Under the pieces are notes generated by a model. It was not told the DNA's origin. It saw only the letters and a program-made list of their open reading frames with translations, and did no database searches. A program made the position numbers and the translations under genes. A stretch of 64,000 bases of DNA from Megalonaias nervosa (taxonomy: Eukaryota > Mollusca > Bivalvia > Unionida > Unionidae): positions 1 through 64,000 of the forward strand of contig JAECUM010009686.1 of NCBI GenBank assembly GCA_016617855.1. The letters run 5' to 3'. This document shows, piece by piece, positions 23,821 to 35,878 of this stretch; position 1 is the first letter of the stretch; each line of letters opens with the position of its first letter.

Positions 23821-24007
23821 TTTCATGGAGGATTGCCTTAATATTTCACACATGCATTCATCCCATGGTCTAGTTGATCCTAAATTTCATGGAGGATTGC
23901 CTTAATATTTCACACATGCATTCATCCCATGGTCTAGTTGATCCTAAATTTCATGGAGGATTGCCTTAAAATTTTACACATACATTCATCCCATGGTCTA
24001 GTTGATC
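23821..24007 (+). repeat. 64-bp tandem repeat, about three copies
   Basis: Units start TTTCATGGAGGATTGCC at 23821, 23885 and 23949. Near identity suggests recent amplification. Confidence 0.95.
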
Positions 24008-25547
24008 CTACATGAAAATGGTACTGCTCAGAGATCCAGTATGGCCACCACAGTGGCTGTCCTGAAAATTATTTTATCTGAATGGATGATCATATTAACA
24101 TGGGGTTTCACTAAGACTTCTAAATAATCTCTACCACAGTTGGTCCTAAATGAGAATGGTGCCAATTTAAAGTCCTGTAAGGCCACCATGGTAGCCATTT
24201 GGAAAATCTTCTTGCCACTCCTTAGATGGTTATATAAACGTGGGGTTTTACTAAAAAATTCTTACGATTTCTGGCTGGTCCTAAATAAAAATTATGCTGA
24301 TCTGACATCCAAAATGATTGCCATGGCAACCCAAAATCTTGTTATCACAGCTCTATTTGAACAGAAAGTCATATTAACATGGGTTTTCACCAGAAGACTT
24401 CTTATGATGTCCAATTGATCTTAAATGAGAATGATACTGATCTAACATCAAATATGGCCACCACAGCAGTCATTTTGACAAATTTTGTTATTGCTACTCA
24501 TGAATGGAAAGTCATATCTTGAAAATATTGTTATCTCTACTCCACTTCAAATAGATGGCTATATCAATGTTGGATTTTCACCAGCAGACTTCTTATGATA
24601 CTTAGTTGGTCCAAAATGAAAATGGTGCCAGTTATAAATCCAGTATGGTTTCCCTGATGACTGTCATAAAATCTTGTTATCACTACTCTTGAATGGATGA
24701 TTGTTATGACATGGAGTTGTTACCAAAAGACTTCTCATTATGTCTGCCTTGTGCTAAATGAAGATGATACCAAGCTGACAGAGCAGATAATTTGAAAATC
24801 TTATTATGGTTGAATAATTTCAGAGGTATTTTCAGCATTTGATGGCATAAATGAAGAAATGACCTTATCTTGAATTACTGGAAATTCTTTTTGCCCAGTT
24901 GTATCAGTCCCTTTGAGGGACTTTTGTTTAAAAGTTAGTCTGGATCCACATGTCCTACATTAGACATTGCTCTTTTGGAAACCACAGAACTAACAAATTG
25001 CAAGTTCTTACTAGTTGAAAATCCCTCTCCATTTGTCTCTTTTGTTTCAGCAAGCTACATACCTGGCTACAATTTATGCAAATTCATAATATTTATGTAT
25101 ACATGTTGATTCAATAAATCTTTTGTTTGTTATTGCATTGGACAAAAATACACTTTTTTCTTTTAGGTAATTTATCACTGAAAATTCATGCAGGAAGTGT
25201 AGTCTGGCACTGTAGCCAAACAGGCTGGTTTTTCTTAACAGTACAAGGAGGATTTACTGATTTACACTGAAATGGCCCTCTGGTTTATGAAAAATTATCC
25301 AAAGTTGGTTGTATTGGAATGAACCATAATTGCACAGAACAGTATGAAAGTAATATGTTAACAGGATGTGATATACCTATATGAAGGCTTTTGATTGGGG
25401 GTTAACAATTTTTTTTGCACTTGATGGGCCATACAAGGCAGACAGTATATTTGGTGGAGCATATATGGAGTATGTGGGTGGGTGGGTGGGTGCATGCGTG
25501 CATGTGTGTGTGTGTACATGTCTGTGTGATTTGGATTAGCTTTAAAA

Positions 25548-25832
25548 TAATTTTAGTCATATCGCTACGATATCTGCAGTTTGGCAGTTTATAATGATGT
25601 TTAGCACTGGGGCATCATGCCACAGACATGTAGCAAGATGTCCCACCCAGTCACATTATCCTGACATAAGGCCGACCAGTCCTAACACTAACTTCTTAAT
25701 GCTGAGTGCCAAGCAAGGCAGCTGTTAGTACCATTTTTATAGTCTTTGGTATGACTCGGCTGGAGTTCAAACGTGCAGCCTCCCGCATCTGAGGTGGACG
25801 CTCTAACTACTAGACCACCAGAGCAGTCCAGA
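25548..25832 (-). mobile_element. tRNA-Glu/Asp-like SINE, full copy
   Basis: The minus strand opens GCTCTGGTGGTCTAGTAGTT, like the start of tRNA-Glu, with a B-box-like GTTTGAACTC about 45 bases later (around 25760-25770). The body includes GGCATGATGCCCCAGTGCTA. A shortened copy lies at 42098-42262 (minus) and a body fragment at 53478-53655 (plus). A clear target-site duplication was not found. Confidence 0.75.
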
Positions 25833-27054
25833 TATGAAGGAAGATGGCTATAACTGTTATTGGTTGTTTGAGATATTTGTTGGGGAATAAATATTCTTGC
25901 GATGATTTCAGTCCCTTTTGGACTGTAATGATTTTGGTGAATTCTGTGCTGAACTTTTACATATTTTGGGTCCACCCTACCATCCATGAAAATAATTTCA
26001 AAATCAAAGATGAGTTTTGGCCTGTTTTCTTCAGTTGTAATCAATCTTTTACATATCATCTGAAAAGGCCTACTTTTGAAGTAGAATGATTTCAAATTCT
26101 TGTTGTTTATAATTTCTCAGTAGAGATTAGTAACTCTTGATAAAAAATAAATGCACCTAAATACAGACTTCCGTTGATGGATGGATGGATACAAGAATAA
26201 ATCTCTCTTTGTTTGAAATAACTGAATATAGCCAATATAACTAGACCAACATTTCATGTTGTCAACAGCAGCATTTATGCCAAGTCAGTTTAAAATTATC
26301 ACAAATTCATCCAAAAATACTTCCATTTTTGACAAAGTGAACACAATTTCTTCTATATTTTCTAGATAAACATCACTGTCTGCCCTCATATCTCTGACTC
26401 CATTTCACATCTGTATGAAGCAATGAAAATATCATTATAGTATTTTGCATGTTTTGGGGGGAGCCTGCCAGTGATTAGCATGTCAGACTCAGTCTGTCAG
26501 TTATTGGTTTACATTCTGCCCAAAGCAGTCTTGTTCAGCTGCAATGGCACTTTACCACCAATTGCTCTAACACTGAATAGTATTTCATGTGCTGATGTGT
26601 CATTATGCACCAACCAACCAACCAGCCAATCGGTCAATGAAATAAATAAAGCAAAGAAAGTTAACAATAAAACGTTTTTTTTGTGTTGTTTTGTTAAAGT
26701 TATGTAGGAATGGACTTATTGAAGTAGAAGTACTACTTTTCTTATTCCATTTAGCTTGATTTTTAGAGGATGTTAGAATTGAGGTAGATGTTAAAACTGA
26801 GTTAGATGTTAGAATTAAGGTACAAAACAGGTATTGATAATAATGTGTGTGAAAATGTGTGTAATTTCATAAATTGCAATAACAAAGATACACTACTATC
26901 TTATAAAACTTAAGAAATTTTTAAAAAAATCATTTTATGAACATTTAGATGGTATAACTCCACCCCCTCTATAGAACTCAGTTAAGTGTACATGTATATA
27001 CATTTGACATTTTTCAGTGTTCATTTTCTTTGTTCATTCATTGTTTTTTGTAAA
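25833..27054. other. Intergenic stretch, no gene recognised
   Basis: AT-rich sequence with a SINE-like degenerate segment at about 26460-26640 (CCAACCAACCAACCAGCC-type tail). Frames such as 25844-26089 show no known domain. Confidence 0.4.
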
Positions 27055-27592
27055 TGTAGTTTTACTCACATACCCCTTTGTTGTAAGTTTTACTTACATA
27101 ACCCTCTGACTTTAGTTTTACTCACATACCCCTCTATCTTTAGTTTTACTTGTATACCCCTCTATTGTTAGTTTTACTCACACATCTCTTAATCTTTAGT
27201 TTTACTTGCATACCCTTCTAACTCTACTTTTACTCGCATACCCGTCTATCTTTAGTTTTACTTGCATACCCCTCTATCATTTATTTTACTCATATATCCC
27301 CCTTGCTTTAGTTTTACTTACATAGCCCTCTATCTTTAGTTTTACTTACATACCCCGCTATCTTTAGTTTTACTTACATACCTGTCTATCTTTAGTTTTA
27401 CATACATACCTGTCTATCTTTAGTTTTACATACATACCTGTCTATCTTTAGTTTTACATACATACCTGTCTATCTTTAGTTTTACATACATACCCCTCTA
27501 TCTTTAGTTTTACTTACATACCTGTCTATCTTTAGTTTTACATACATACCTGTCTATCTTTAGTTTTACATACATACCTGTCTATCTTTAGT
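27055..27592 (+). repeat. 28-bp minisatellite I
   Basis: About 19 copies of a unit like TAGTTTTACTTACATACC plus CCTCTATCTT, period 28 bp. The last nine or so copies are nearly identical (TACATACCTGTCTATCTT type). Confidence 0.92.
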
Positions 27593-27724
27593 TGAAATAA
27601 AAACTTGAAATGTTCAAATCTTGAGCATCAAAATATTGATGTCAGTGTATATGAAGATAAAATGTTTCTCATGCATTTGAAATAAAGGTCTCAGCAACTC
27701 TGGGATTTGTAGTCTTTGCTTTGT

Positions 27725-28318
27725 TGCCTCAGTCTTGAGATCTCATATCGGCAGTCTAGGATTCTTGATCTCAGGTTGGTAGTCTAGGATTCTTGATCTT
27801 AAGTCAGTAGTCTAGGATTCTTGATCTCAGGTCAGTAGTCTAGGATTCTTGATCTTAAGTCAGTAGTCTAGGATTCTTGATCTCAGGTCAGTAGTCTAGG
27901 ATTCTTGATCTCAGGTCAGTAGTCTAGGATTCTTGATCTCAGGTTGGTAGTCTAGGATTCTTGATCTCAGGTCAGTAGTCTAGGATTCTTGATCTCAGGT
28001 CAGTAGTCTAGGATTCTTGATCTTAAGTCAGTAGTCTAGGATTCTTGATCTCAGGTCAGTAGTCTAGGATTCTTGATCTTAAGTCAGTAGTCTAGGATTC
28101 TTGATCTTAAGTCAGTAGTCTAGGATTCTTGATCTCAGGTTGGTAGTCTAGGATTCTTGATCTCAGGTCAGTAGTTTAGGATTCTTGATCTCAGGTCAGT
28201 AGTCTAGGATTCTTGATCTCAGGTTGGTAGTCTAGGATTCTTGATCTCAGGTTGGTAGTCTAGGATTCTTGATCTCAGGTCAGTAGTCTAGGATTCTTGA
28301 TCGCCGGTTGGTGGTCGA
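27725..28318 (+). repeat. 28-bp minisatellite II, three interleaved variants
   Basis: About 21 copies of TTGATCTCAGGTCAGTAG plus TCTAGGATTC. Three main variants differ in the middle: CTCAGGTCAG, CTTAAGTCAG and CTCAGGTTGG. They are interspersed rather than in blocks. The array ends about 340 bp before the exon at 28661. Its period equals that of the neighbouring array, but the sequence is unrelated. Confidence 0.95.
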
Positions 28319-28660
28319 GTGTTATTGTTATGTGATTGTTTGCTGATGTCATAAGTACTGTAAGACATACTAAAAATCATTATGTTGAAAATGACTCATT
28401 TTTGAAGCTGATGATGTGATGGAATTAAAGATAGTATTTTAGTTTTCAATTTGAAGAAAAATGGATGAGAACAAAAAAAAATATCTCAGGAGGTGATTGG
28501 CATCAACTTGCTGCTGCCAAAAGACAGTGGAATCCAATTTTCAGTTTGACATTTTTGTTTGTCTTCTGTGCAGTGCTCTGACTAGGGTTTCCTTGTGATG
28601 GCACTATTGAATTCCAACGCAACATAATTAATCTTTCCATGGAACATTGGCTCTTTGTAG

Positions 28661-28770
28661 GTATGCCATATTGAAGAACTATGAGAAGATCCGGGGTAAG
28701 ATTGTGGCAGATATCGGAGCTGGAACAGGTATTCTCAGTGTCTTCTGTGTTCATGCAGGGGCCAAAAAAG
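28661..28770 (+). CDS. prmt6: PRMT6-like exon with SAM-binding motif I
   Basis: This internal exon encodes 36 whole codons, starting with the last base of a split codon and ending with the first base of the next. It reads YAILKNYEKIRGK followed by IVADIGAGTGILS, the glycine-rich motif I that forms the SAM pocket (family consensus VLDVGxGTG). The acceptor is TTTGTAG and the donor GTATGA. The upstream split codon should be an arginine if it follows the family TYR pattern. No Met start is needed because the exon is internal. The ATG just upstream at 28647 lies inside the intron. I could not find the exon that precedes it. Confidence 0.93.
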
Positions 28771-29685
28771 GTATGACCCTTAGCAGTGCTTCATTAAACC
28801 TTAATTTAATTAATTTTCTCTGGAATACACCTGGGTGTTTCTATCCCACTTGATGGGCGGGTACATGCCCTTTTGGTTAGAAATATCACTAGGGCTGCTC
28901 ATTTGGAACTGATTGGTCATGAAAAGACAGGTCTTTGGCATAGACCAAGCACCAAAATTAAAATCTTATGGAACTGCAAGCTCTGAAATTTGGACTCATG
29001 TATACATGTATTTGACACTGAAGATGGGGGGGGGGGGGGGTCTGAAGTCAGCCAGTGGAATCTGGAGAGCTCCAGATGGGTATAAAGGTTGGTTTATATT
29101 AAAACTTTGCAGTCTTTATGGACAAGTAGTATTGAAGGAAGCAAATATTTACACAACATTCTTATGTTAACCCTGCCCAACCCCAAATACCATCTTTATA
29201 GGTAAATAATTCACACTCAGCTATAGACAGAAAACAGAATAGACCTAGATCTGTCATTGATTAATTAACTGGTGGATCAAGATCTATGCTGCTTCCTTCA
29301 TTCATGCATTGATCAATGAAGACCAAAGCTTGGGGTGGATAAGTGGTTTTTAAAGCCACACCCTATAATGTCAACTAATGAATAAAACCAGAAATTGGGC
29401 CAGATCTGTCCAGCAAGCCATATTTTGCCCACCCTGTTGTAGACACAAATCTACAAGAGTTTTATGCTTTATCAACAGTTAAGGATGATTGCATGTAAAA
29501 TGTCACAGAAGTCAACTTTCTGAAAAATGTATATCTGTACGTAATCAAGAATAAAAGCAATCAAAATTGTACATGTATTAACAATGTTTTTGATTAATTT
29601 TTTATTGGATAAAGTTAAGTTCATATGTTAGGCAACGAGTAATGACATAAATTACGTAAGGATTGTAAGCTGAGCAGTAAGTGTT

Positions 29686-29995
29686 GAATGTACAAAAGCA
29701 GACTTTCTGACTCGGATCAGACTTGGGAAAAGTGGACTTCCTAACCCTGATTAAACTGGAAAAGTGGACTTCCTAATCCTGATTAAACTGGAAAAGTAGA
29801 CTTCCTAATCCTGATTAAACTGGAAAAGTGGGCTTCCTAACCCTGATTAAACTGTAGAAAAATGGACTTCCTAACCCTTATCAGACTGTGGAAAAGCAGA
29901 CTTTTTAGTGCTGATTAATCTGTGGAAAAGTGGATGTCTTAACCATGATTAAACTGAGGAAAAGCAAACATTTTAACCTGATTAGACTGGGGGGA
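29686..29995 (+). repeat. 32-bp minisatellite
   Basis: About nine units of GGAAAAGTGGACTTCCTAA plus CCCTGATTAAACT, degenerate at both ends. Confidence 0.85.
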
Positions 29996-31942
29996 AGAAT
30001 CTTACATTAATTGAGAGAGTAATTGAGAGCTAGCACACATTAAGTTGTTACTGTGAAGTGGTCTTTTTTCCAGAAGGTCATGATGGGAGCCTTTAGTTTA
30101 TTTTGGGTATTGGACTCCCTTTTGTTGTTCTGTCTCCAGGATATAAATTGTTGGATATCTACTATGTAAAAGTTTTAACAAAATCATTTCAAAAGTATAG
30201 ATCATAAGGTGGTAGCAAGTTCTGCAAATTTAATGCCTTGAGCCATGGGTGCTGGAGAATTAGGGTTGCTATAAAATCAAAATCAGTAATCTAAAGTGGA
30301 ACATAATCAAGATTAAGTGAGTGAATTAGTGATTAATCAGCATTGTACCCTGTCTTCATCTCACATAAAATATGCATGCCTGTGGGAAATTTCATAGGAA
30401 TCATTACTTTGGCCACTCATTGCATTCTAGCACCAAATTACTGGGGAAAATGAGATTTTGCAGGTCACACACTACTGTTTTTTGTCCTTCTTTCTCATCA
30501 TATTCTGTTTGCCTGCGTATAAAGATTTAACTATATAGAAAGGGGTATGCAACTGCAGAAGCCATGATATCACAGTGGTTAAGGTTTAAGGTTTGAGACT
30601 GTGACCAGAATGGTGCAGGCATGACTTCACCATGAAATCATTCTGGATTGGCAAATGTGATGGATCCATGGGCAAGGCACTTAGCTTAACTCAGCATGAT
30701 ACACCTTCAAAGTGTTGTTGTGCCATATAATGCCACCCCCAGCCCCCAACTCACTGACCTACAAACAGTTTAGAATGGGATCTGCTTGTATGTCAAGGAA
30801 CAATAGATCAGAGTCAGTGTTGTTGGCTGTAAATGATCATAGCTACAGTGAACAGTGTAGACAAGGATCTGTAGACTGTATATAATGGAAAAACAGATCA
30901 GGGTCTATCCTCACAGCTGTAAATGATCATTGCTAGAGTGAATAGCGTAGATGAAGTGCTTGAAATCATGGATAGAATGAAGAGTAGAACTTTACATGTT
31001 GGTGCATTGTGCATTAGCAAATATAGGTCTGTTGTGGTTCAGGTTGTATATCAGCCCACTTACGTCTGATGTGATACAGATCATGATATGAAACTTCTTA
31101 TACATGAGAAATACATTTAATTGTCAGAGCTGATTACTGCACAGATTTCACTAATTTGTATTGAAATTTGTACAAAAATATGGACTGTGGTTCATGGTTT
31201 TGATTTTAGAGGCTTTGGTTTTTCCCACACTGATGCAGCATGTCACAGTACTGTCCATAAATGAGTCTCTTTAGAAATATCAGTGAAGTGCATGATTTTA
31301 ATGTAATGTGCTAATTCAAGCATCTATGCAATAATGATGGAGACCATCCATGAGACCCATGATTTTGAAGCTGCAATGAACTTGTGCAAGGAAAAACAGC
31401 AGTGGTTTAAAGGATCAAAAGTCAAAATGTTCTTAAATATTAATGAAGATAAACATCTTGAATTGTGACCTAGTATTTGCCAATTTAAAAAAACAAAACA
31501 AACAAAAACTATGGTTGATATAAAGGTGGGGGGAGGTGAATAGAATATGAGTAATGCTAAAATTAGCCACATAGATACTTTGTAAGGTACTTCAGAACTG
31601 TTGATGATAACCAGCAATGAGTGGGAAACTGGTGGCAGGTTGTTTAATTGACAGACAGGACTTTGGCAAACTACTGATAGGTGAATTGGGTCTGCATGTT
31701 ATTCAGGCATGTTTAACTTTAACTGTCATCGTGTCTGGATAATGTTCCATATAGCAAGAATACAGCAACACACTGTTGGATTGTTTGGCTTGTAAATAAA
31801 GGATAAATATTCTAAAGTCTATTTTCAGTACATTGTTTAAATTCATAGAATTGATACAATGGTTTACACACAGTCTCTATTGATATTCAGATAATAAAGT
31901 CTTTCTGAAATTCCATACAGCTAATTTGCCTTTTGTCTGTAC

Positions 31943-32027
31943 ATACATACATACATACATACATACATACATAGTATTCTAGTTGTACACACATGCACAT
32001 GTGCACACACAGAGAGAGAGAGAGAGA

Positions 32028-32103
<76 letters not shown>
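31943..32103 (+). repeat. Compound microsatellite (CATA)n-(GA)n-(CA)n
   Basis: An ACAT repeat at 31943-31972, GA at 32009-32028 and CA at about 32029-32103. A Cys/Val reverse frame (31887-32102) is produced by it. Confidence 0.97.
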
Positions 32104-32106
<3 letters not shown>

Positions 32107-32179
32107 TTAGTGCAAATTGCCCTGAATATTTTTATGGTTTGCCATGAAATTTTTTAAATGTTATAATTACCACATGCAG

Positions 32180-33060
32180 ATGATCAACAAATCACTATTT
32201 CTTCAATGTTTGTAAGAGTTATTCCCTTTTTGACCTGCAGCTGTATAACTTTTGTGAACACATCTAGTCTCACATTTGTAAATTCTGAAATATTATGTTC
32301 AGCATCATCAGATGTGTGTATTGAAAAATCAATATGCCTCCACAATTGTTTCCTGAGTTATTGCCCTTTTTCTTGGAGCTTAATGGTGTTTATGACAGAA
32401 TCTTTTAATGCAGTTAATCCCAAAGGTTTTTGACAGAATCTTTGTAATGCAGTTAGTCCCAAAGCTTTTTTTGATAGATTGTCATGAAATTTGGTAGATA
32501 TTGTCTTCATGACCTTGAAAGTGTGTACAGACAAATCACTTTGATTCTGCAATTATTGTTAAGAGTTATTGCCCTTTTTGTCTTGTTGCTTTATGAAGTT
32601 TTTGACACTGTATCATTAGTGGAACTAGTCCCACAGTTTGATTGATTGCCATGAAACTTGGTAAATATCATGGTCATCACTTGAAGATGTGCATATTGAC
32701 AAATCACTTCACTCCCATGATATGTGTGTGAATTATTGCCCCTTGTGTAGCTTAATGCAGTGTACAACACAATCTCATTAGCACAGCTAGTCTTGCCATT
32801 TGACTTTACTTTGTGAAACTTTGTACATATTATGGATTATATCATTATCTTAAGATGCATATATAGACACATTATTATACTCCCTTGATTTGTGTATGAG
32901 TTATTTCCCTTTTTGATTTTTAGCTGGGTGTAGTGTATGACAGTTTTGTGAATGCAACTACTCTTGTTAGTTGATTGCTTTGAAATTTAGAAGATGTATA
33001 TATTATGATGATTATTAGAAGCTATGCATCGTAACACATTATTGTACTCACTATTTTTAG
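32180..33060 (+). repeat. Degenerate tandem repeat (class D)
   Basis: The landmark AGTTATTGCCCTTTTT recurs near 32217, 32357, 32563, 32730 and 32900 (spacing 140-206 bp). It alternates with GATTGCCATGAAACTTGGTA-like blocks. A single related unit is at about 56385-56520. Confidence 0.75.
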
Positions 33061-34065
33061 AATTGTACTCTTTTTTTTTTTTTTTACAGTAGACTCATCT
33101 TTACTATTGGGTAGGGGTGGGATGCAGGCACAGTGAGGATATATTTGCTTACAATTCCTGTTTCCTTCTTGATATTTTAAAAGCTGTTTGACATACATGG
33201 ATGAGTCATGGTGTACTTGTGTTTCTGAATTTGATGGCATTGCATGTTGTAGAGCCAAAGTTATATCTTCCAAGTAAATGCCACGTGTAAAATTGGTCTC
33301 CTTTTCTGTCCTCTTTGTGTTAAAGCCATGAAGCTTCATTATTTTCTATGTTTGCACAGGAAGCTATGTATTTATGTCACAAAGGTCACAATAGAATTTC
33401 ATTATTGTATACTTTTGTTGATCTTACGTGTAACTGGATGGGAACACAAAATCACTGAATTTACTGTTAAAAGTTATATTTGTTATGACTCAAGGAACAC
33501 AAGTCATACTTGCAATTAAGATACCGCATATTGCAATTTGAAATAATACAGTTTGCCATGCATGCATGACAAGATATGTATAACATTGAGATGTCCATCT
33601 TTTGGAATTATGCAGATCTGTAGTGGGGCAGCCAGATTACACCCAAGTTTTATAAACGTTCATGCACTTGAGAGATCTAGCAGGACTTATTTTACAATGT
33701 AGCTTTTTCAATGGCTCTTTTAATAAAAACTAAGTACCTTTCAACAGAGGTAGAAGTTGGATCTTGCTCTTAGGAAAACAGTCTAAACAATTAAAATTGA
33801 TTTTTTCATGGTGGCCATGTTTTGGTTTCAACCCATATGATACTGACCTACCAGAGCAGAGTTTGCTCCCTTTACATTAATTAAAACAGAATTTAATATA
33901 AAAACAGTATATTTCTTTTTGACAAATAACCTCCATTGAAAGTTCAATGAATTTGAAATATACTTGTATGCCCCTAAAAAAAAAAACAAAGTTGGATTAG
34001 AAATATTTCAGTTGTGCTGTTTTGAATTTGTACATGCTATTTACCAGTAGTGACAATGAAAAACT

Positions 34066-34350
34066 AAACAAATTCAGCTTGTGTACACAGATTGTATTTT
34101 GTTGACCTCAGCTTGTGTATACAAATTGCTCTCTGTTGATTTAGCTTGGGTACACAAATTGCACTCTTTACCTCAGCCTTTGTACATGAATTGCACTATG
34201 TTGACCTCAACTTGTGTACACATATTGCACTCTGTTGACCTCAACTTGTGTACATGAATTGCACTCTTTTGACTGCAGCTTGTGTGCACATATTGCACTG
34301 TTGACATCAGCTGAACATGAATTGCACTTTTTGACCTTGTCCTTCAGATC
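34066..34350 (+). repeat. 34-bp minisatellite
   Basis: About eight units of CTTGTGTACACATATTGCAC plus TCTGTTGACCTCAA. Clean period of 34 bp at 34078-34146. Confidence 0.88.
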
Positions 34351-35665
34351 TCGGCATCTTGCTGTTGATTGCACTCATGTGATGACATCACACTAATATC
34401 TCATACTGAGTGTGTGACATACCACTCCAAAAGAGGCATCTATTGTGCAAGATAAATGCCATACTTGTTTGATATCTTGTAAATAAAGACAAAATGGTTT
34501 CATTCTCAGTCTACTGTAGATTTTACTGGTCAGCAGATTTCTAATTAACTAAATGGTGGACTTCATGCTTTGATCCATCAGTTGAGACCTGCAGTCAGAG
34601 CATTTGCAAAGGTCAGGAATAAACTTTCGATTACGTTAAATAATCTTTTGTGAATGTGACCATGAGTTTGCGTCAGCAGACAGCAGTAGATGTGTGTAAA
34701 GTTTTAGCAGGGGAGACTATAATCCTAAGTGAACCATGGGCATAAAAGTCAGAGCACAGAGTCATCCAGGAGTATTGTCATTTTCATTTCTTTTAAAAGA
34801 GTAGATTATATGTAAAAATAACTATACAACTTGTGCAAGTCAAGTAGTCACTCTGTAAAATAGCCCTTTAGTTTGATATCAGCAGTTCATAATATATTGT
34901 TATTGCATAGCTAACGTTTCTGGATCGGAAATTGCCTTGTCCATGTGATAAGAATTCCTCTTCCCGTAGGGTGACTTTCTGGAAGATTCTAGAAGCCTGC
35001 CCTATTTCCAAACATATGCCCAGTAGTCCTCATCTTTTTTCAGGACAACACCATCTTAACGGTTTGAAAATTTACACACTACAAAAAGTTGCTTTCACTT
35101 CACATCTGGAAGCATGAATTGGGCATTTTTATTATGTGTATCATAATTATGGAGTTTATTTACCATCAGTCCAAGAGTTTTCATGGTTGGAATTAAACTG
35201 TCTTGAGAGTTCTTGACTTTTTCAATCACAGTTTTTCTTAACCTTGCTGTTAGGTTACACACACAAACCTGGGTGTTTAGGGTAACTTTTTGTTGTCTTA
35301 TTCCAATTAAGTTCATTGTCTTCTCTTGTTTTCTGTTCTTCAGGTAGGCATTAGTTTCCATACCACCATCTGTTGCATTTGTGTTTGACTTGATTTTCTT
35401 CAGTTATGAATTGCCAAAATTTACATTACATTCTATGCATTTTTGCAGAATTCTGCTTGTAGAATGTCACCACCTTGCATATCTTATTCTGTGTTTAGTT
35501 TTATTTTATATTGTCTTTAAAGAATAATATTCTTTATAAGTCTGATCATTTTTTTGCTGGGTTTTTTGTTGCTTTCATCATCTCCAATATTCACACAGTA
35601 AGGTGATGCTGCCATCATTTGCTTTAAAAACTTGAGTTTGTTATTTTGATTTGTATTAAATATAG

Positions 35666-35878
35666 ACTCACTGGGCTGGAAAATGTTAGAGCAGATGGAT
35701 CTTTTGAAACTTCAAAACATCTCAGATCAGAAAAAAGGACAAATCAACACTGCTTTACAAACTTTAAAAGAAGAATATAAGAAGAATGTATTACAGCACT
35801 CTTTGCACCTGACTATGATCATTACAGTATTCCAGATTGCAATCATTCAGTGAAAATTTCACATGCTGACTGGTCAAA
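35666..35878 (+). other. Exon-like segment or pseudogene fragment
   Basis: Bounded by an AG acceptor and a consensus GTGAGT donor at 35879, with coding-like translation: WKMLEQMDLLKLQNISDQKK in one frame, then CITALFAPDYDHYSIPDCNH in another. The two do not join without a frameshift. It cannot be a PRMT exon because the neighbours already join perfectly. It is probably a fragment of a decayed unrelated gene or transposon; I do not recognise the protein. Confidence 0.3.

Larger units (their letters stand above)
23586..24935 (+). mobile_element. Composite class A satellite element, most complete copy
   Basis: Head: ACCATGAGAGCTTATGGAAT, then GTCTGTTGTCTGTTCTTC and CAGTCCATTATCACA. Here the head is itself amplified as four 47-bp copies (23609-23796), followed by three 64-bp copies of TTTCATGGAGGATTGCC to GTCTAGTTGATCCTAAA (23821-24007). 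Array: about five units of roughly 140 bp (24000-24770). Tail: TTATCTTGAATTACTGGAAA to AGTCCCTTTGAGGGACT (24840-24930). The same head-array-tail order occurs at 52735 and 54125. Confidence 0.7.

Noticed and set aside
24140..24418. 92-codon + strand frame
   Set aside because: It lies wholly inside the approximately 140-bp class A satellite and similar frames recur wherever that satellite occurs.
25760..25825. tRNA-Glu gene on the minus strand
   Set aside because: The 3' acceptor strand is missing and the sequence runs into a SINE body found elsewhere.
27055..28318. Regular 28-bp arrays that could be mistaken for CRISPR
   Set aside because: Units are directly adjacent with no spacers, and the context is an animal intron-rich gene.
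23172..28660. Search for the PRMT exon containing the conserved HxxM and RTxxYR region
   Set aside because: No translation in this stretch matches; it must be elsewhere or absent from the assembly.
28647..28853. 68-codon frame starting with ATG at 28647 as a complete small protein
   Set aside because: The start lies before the splice acceptor and the end runs past the donor; only 28661-28770 is coding.
31887..32102. 71-codon Cys/Val-rich reverse frame
   Set aside because: It reads a CA/GA/CATA microsatellite.
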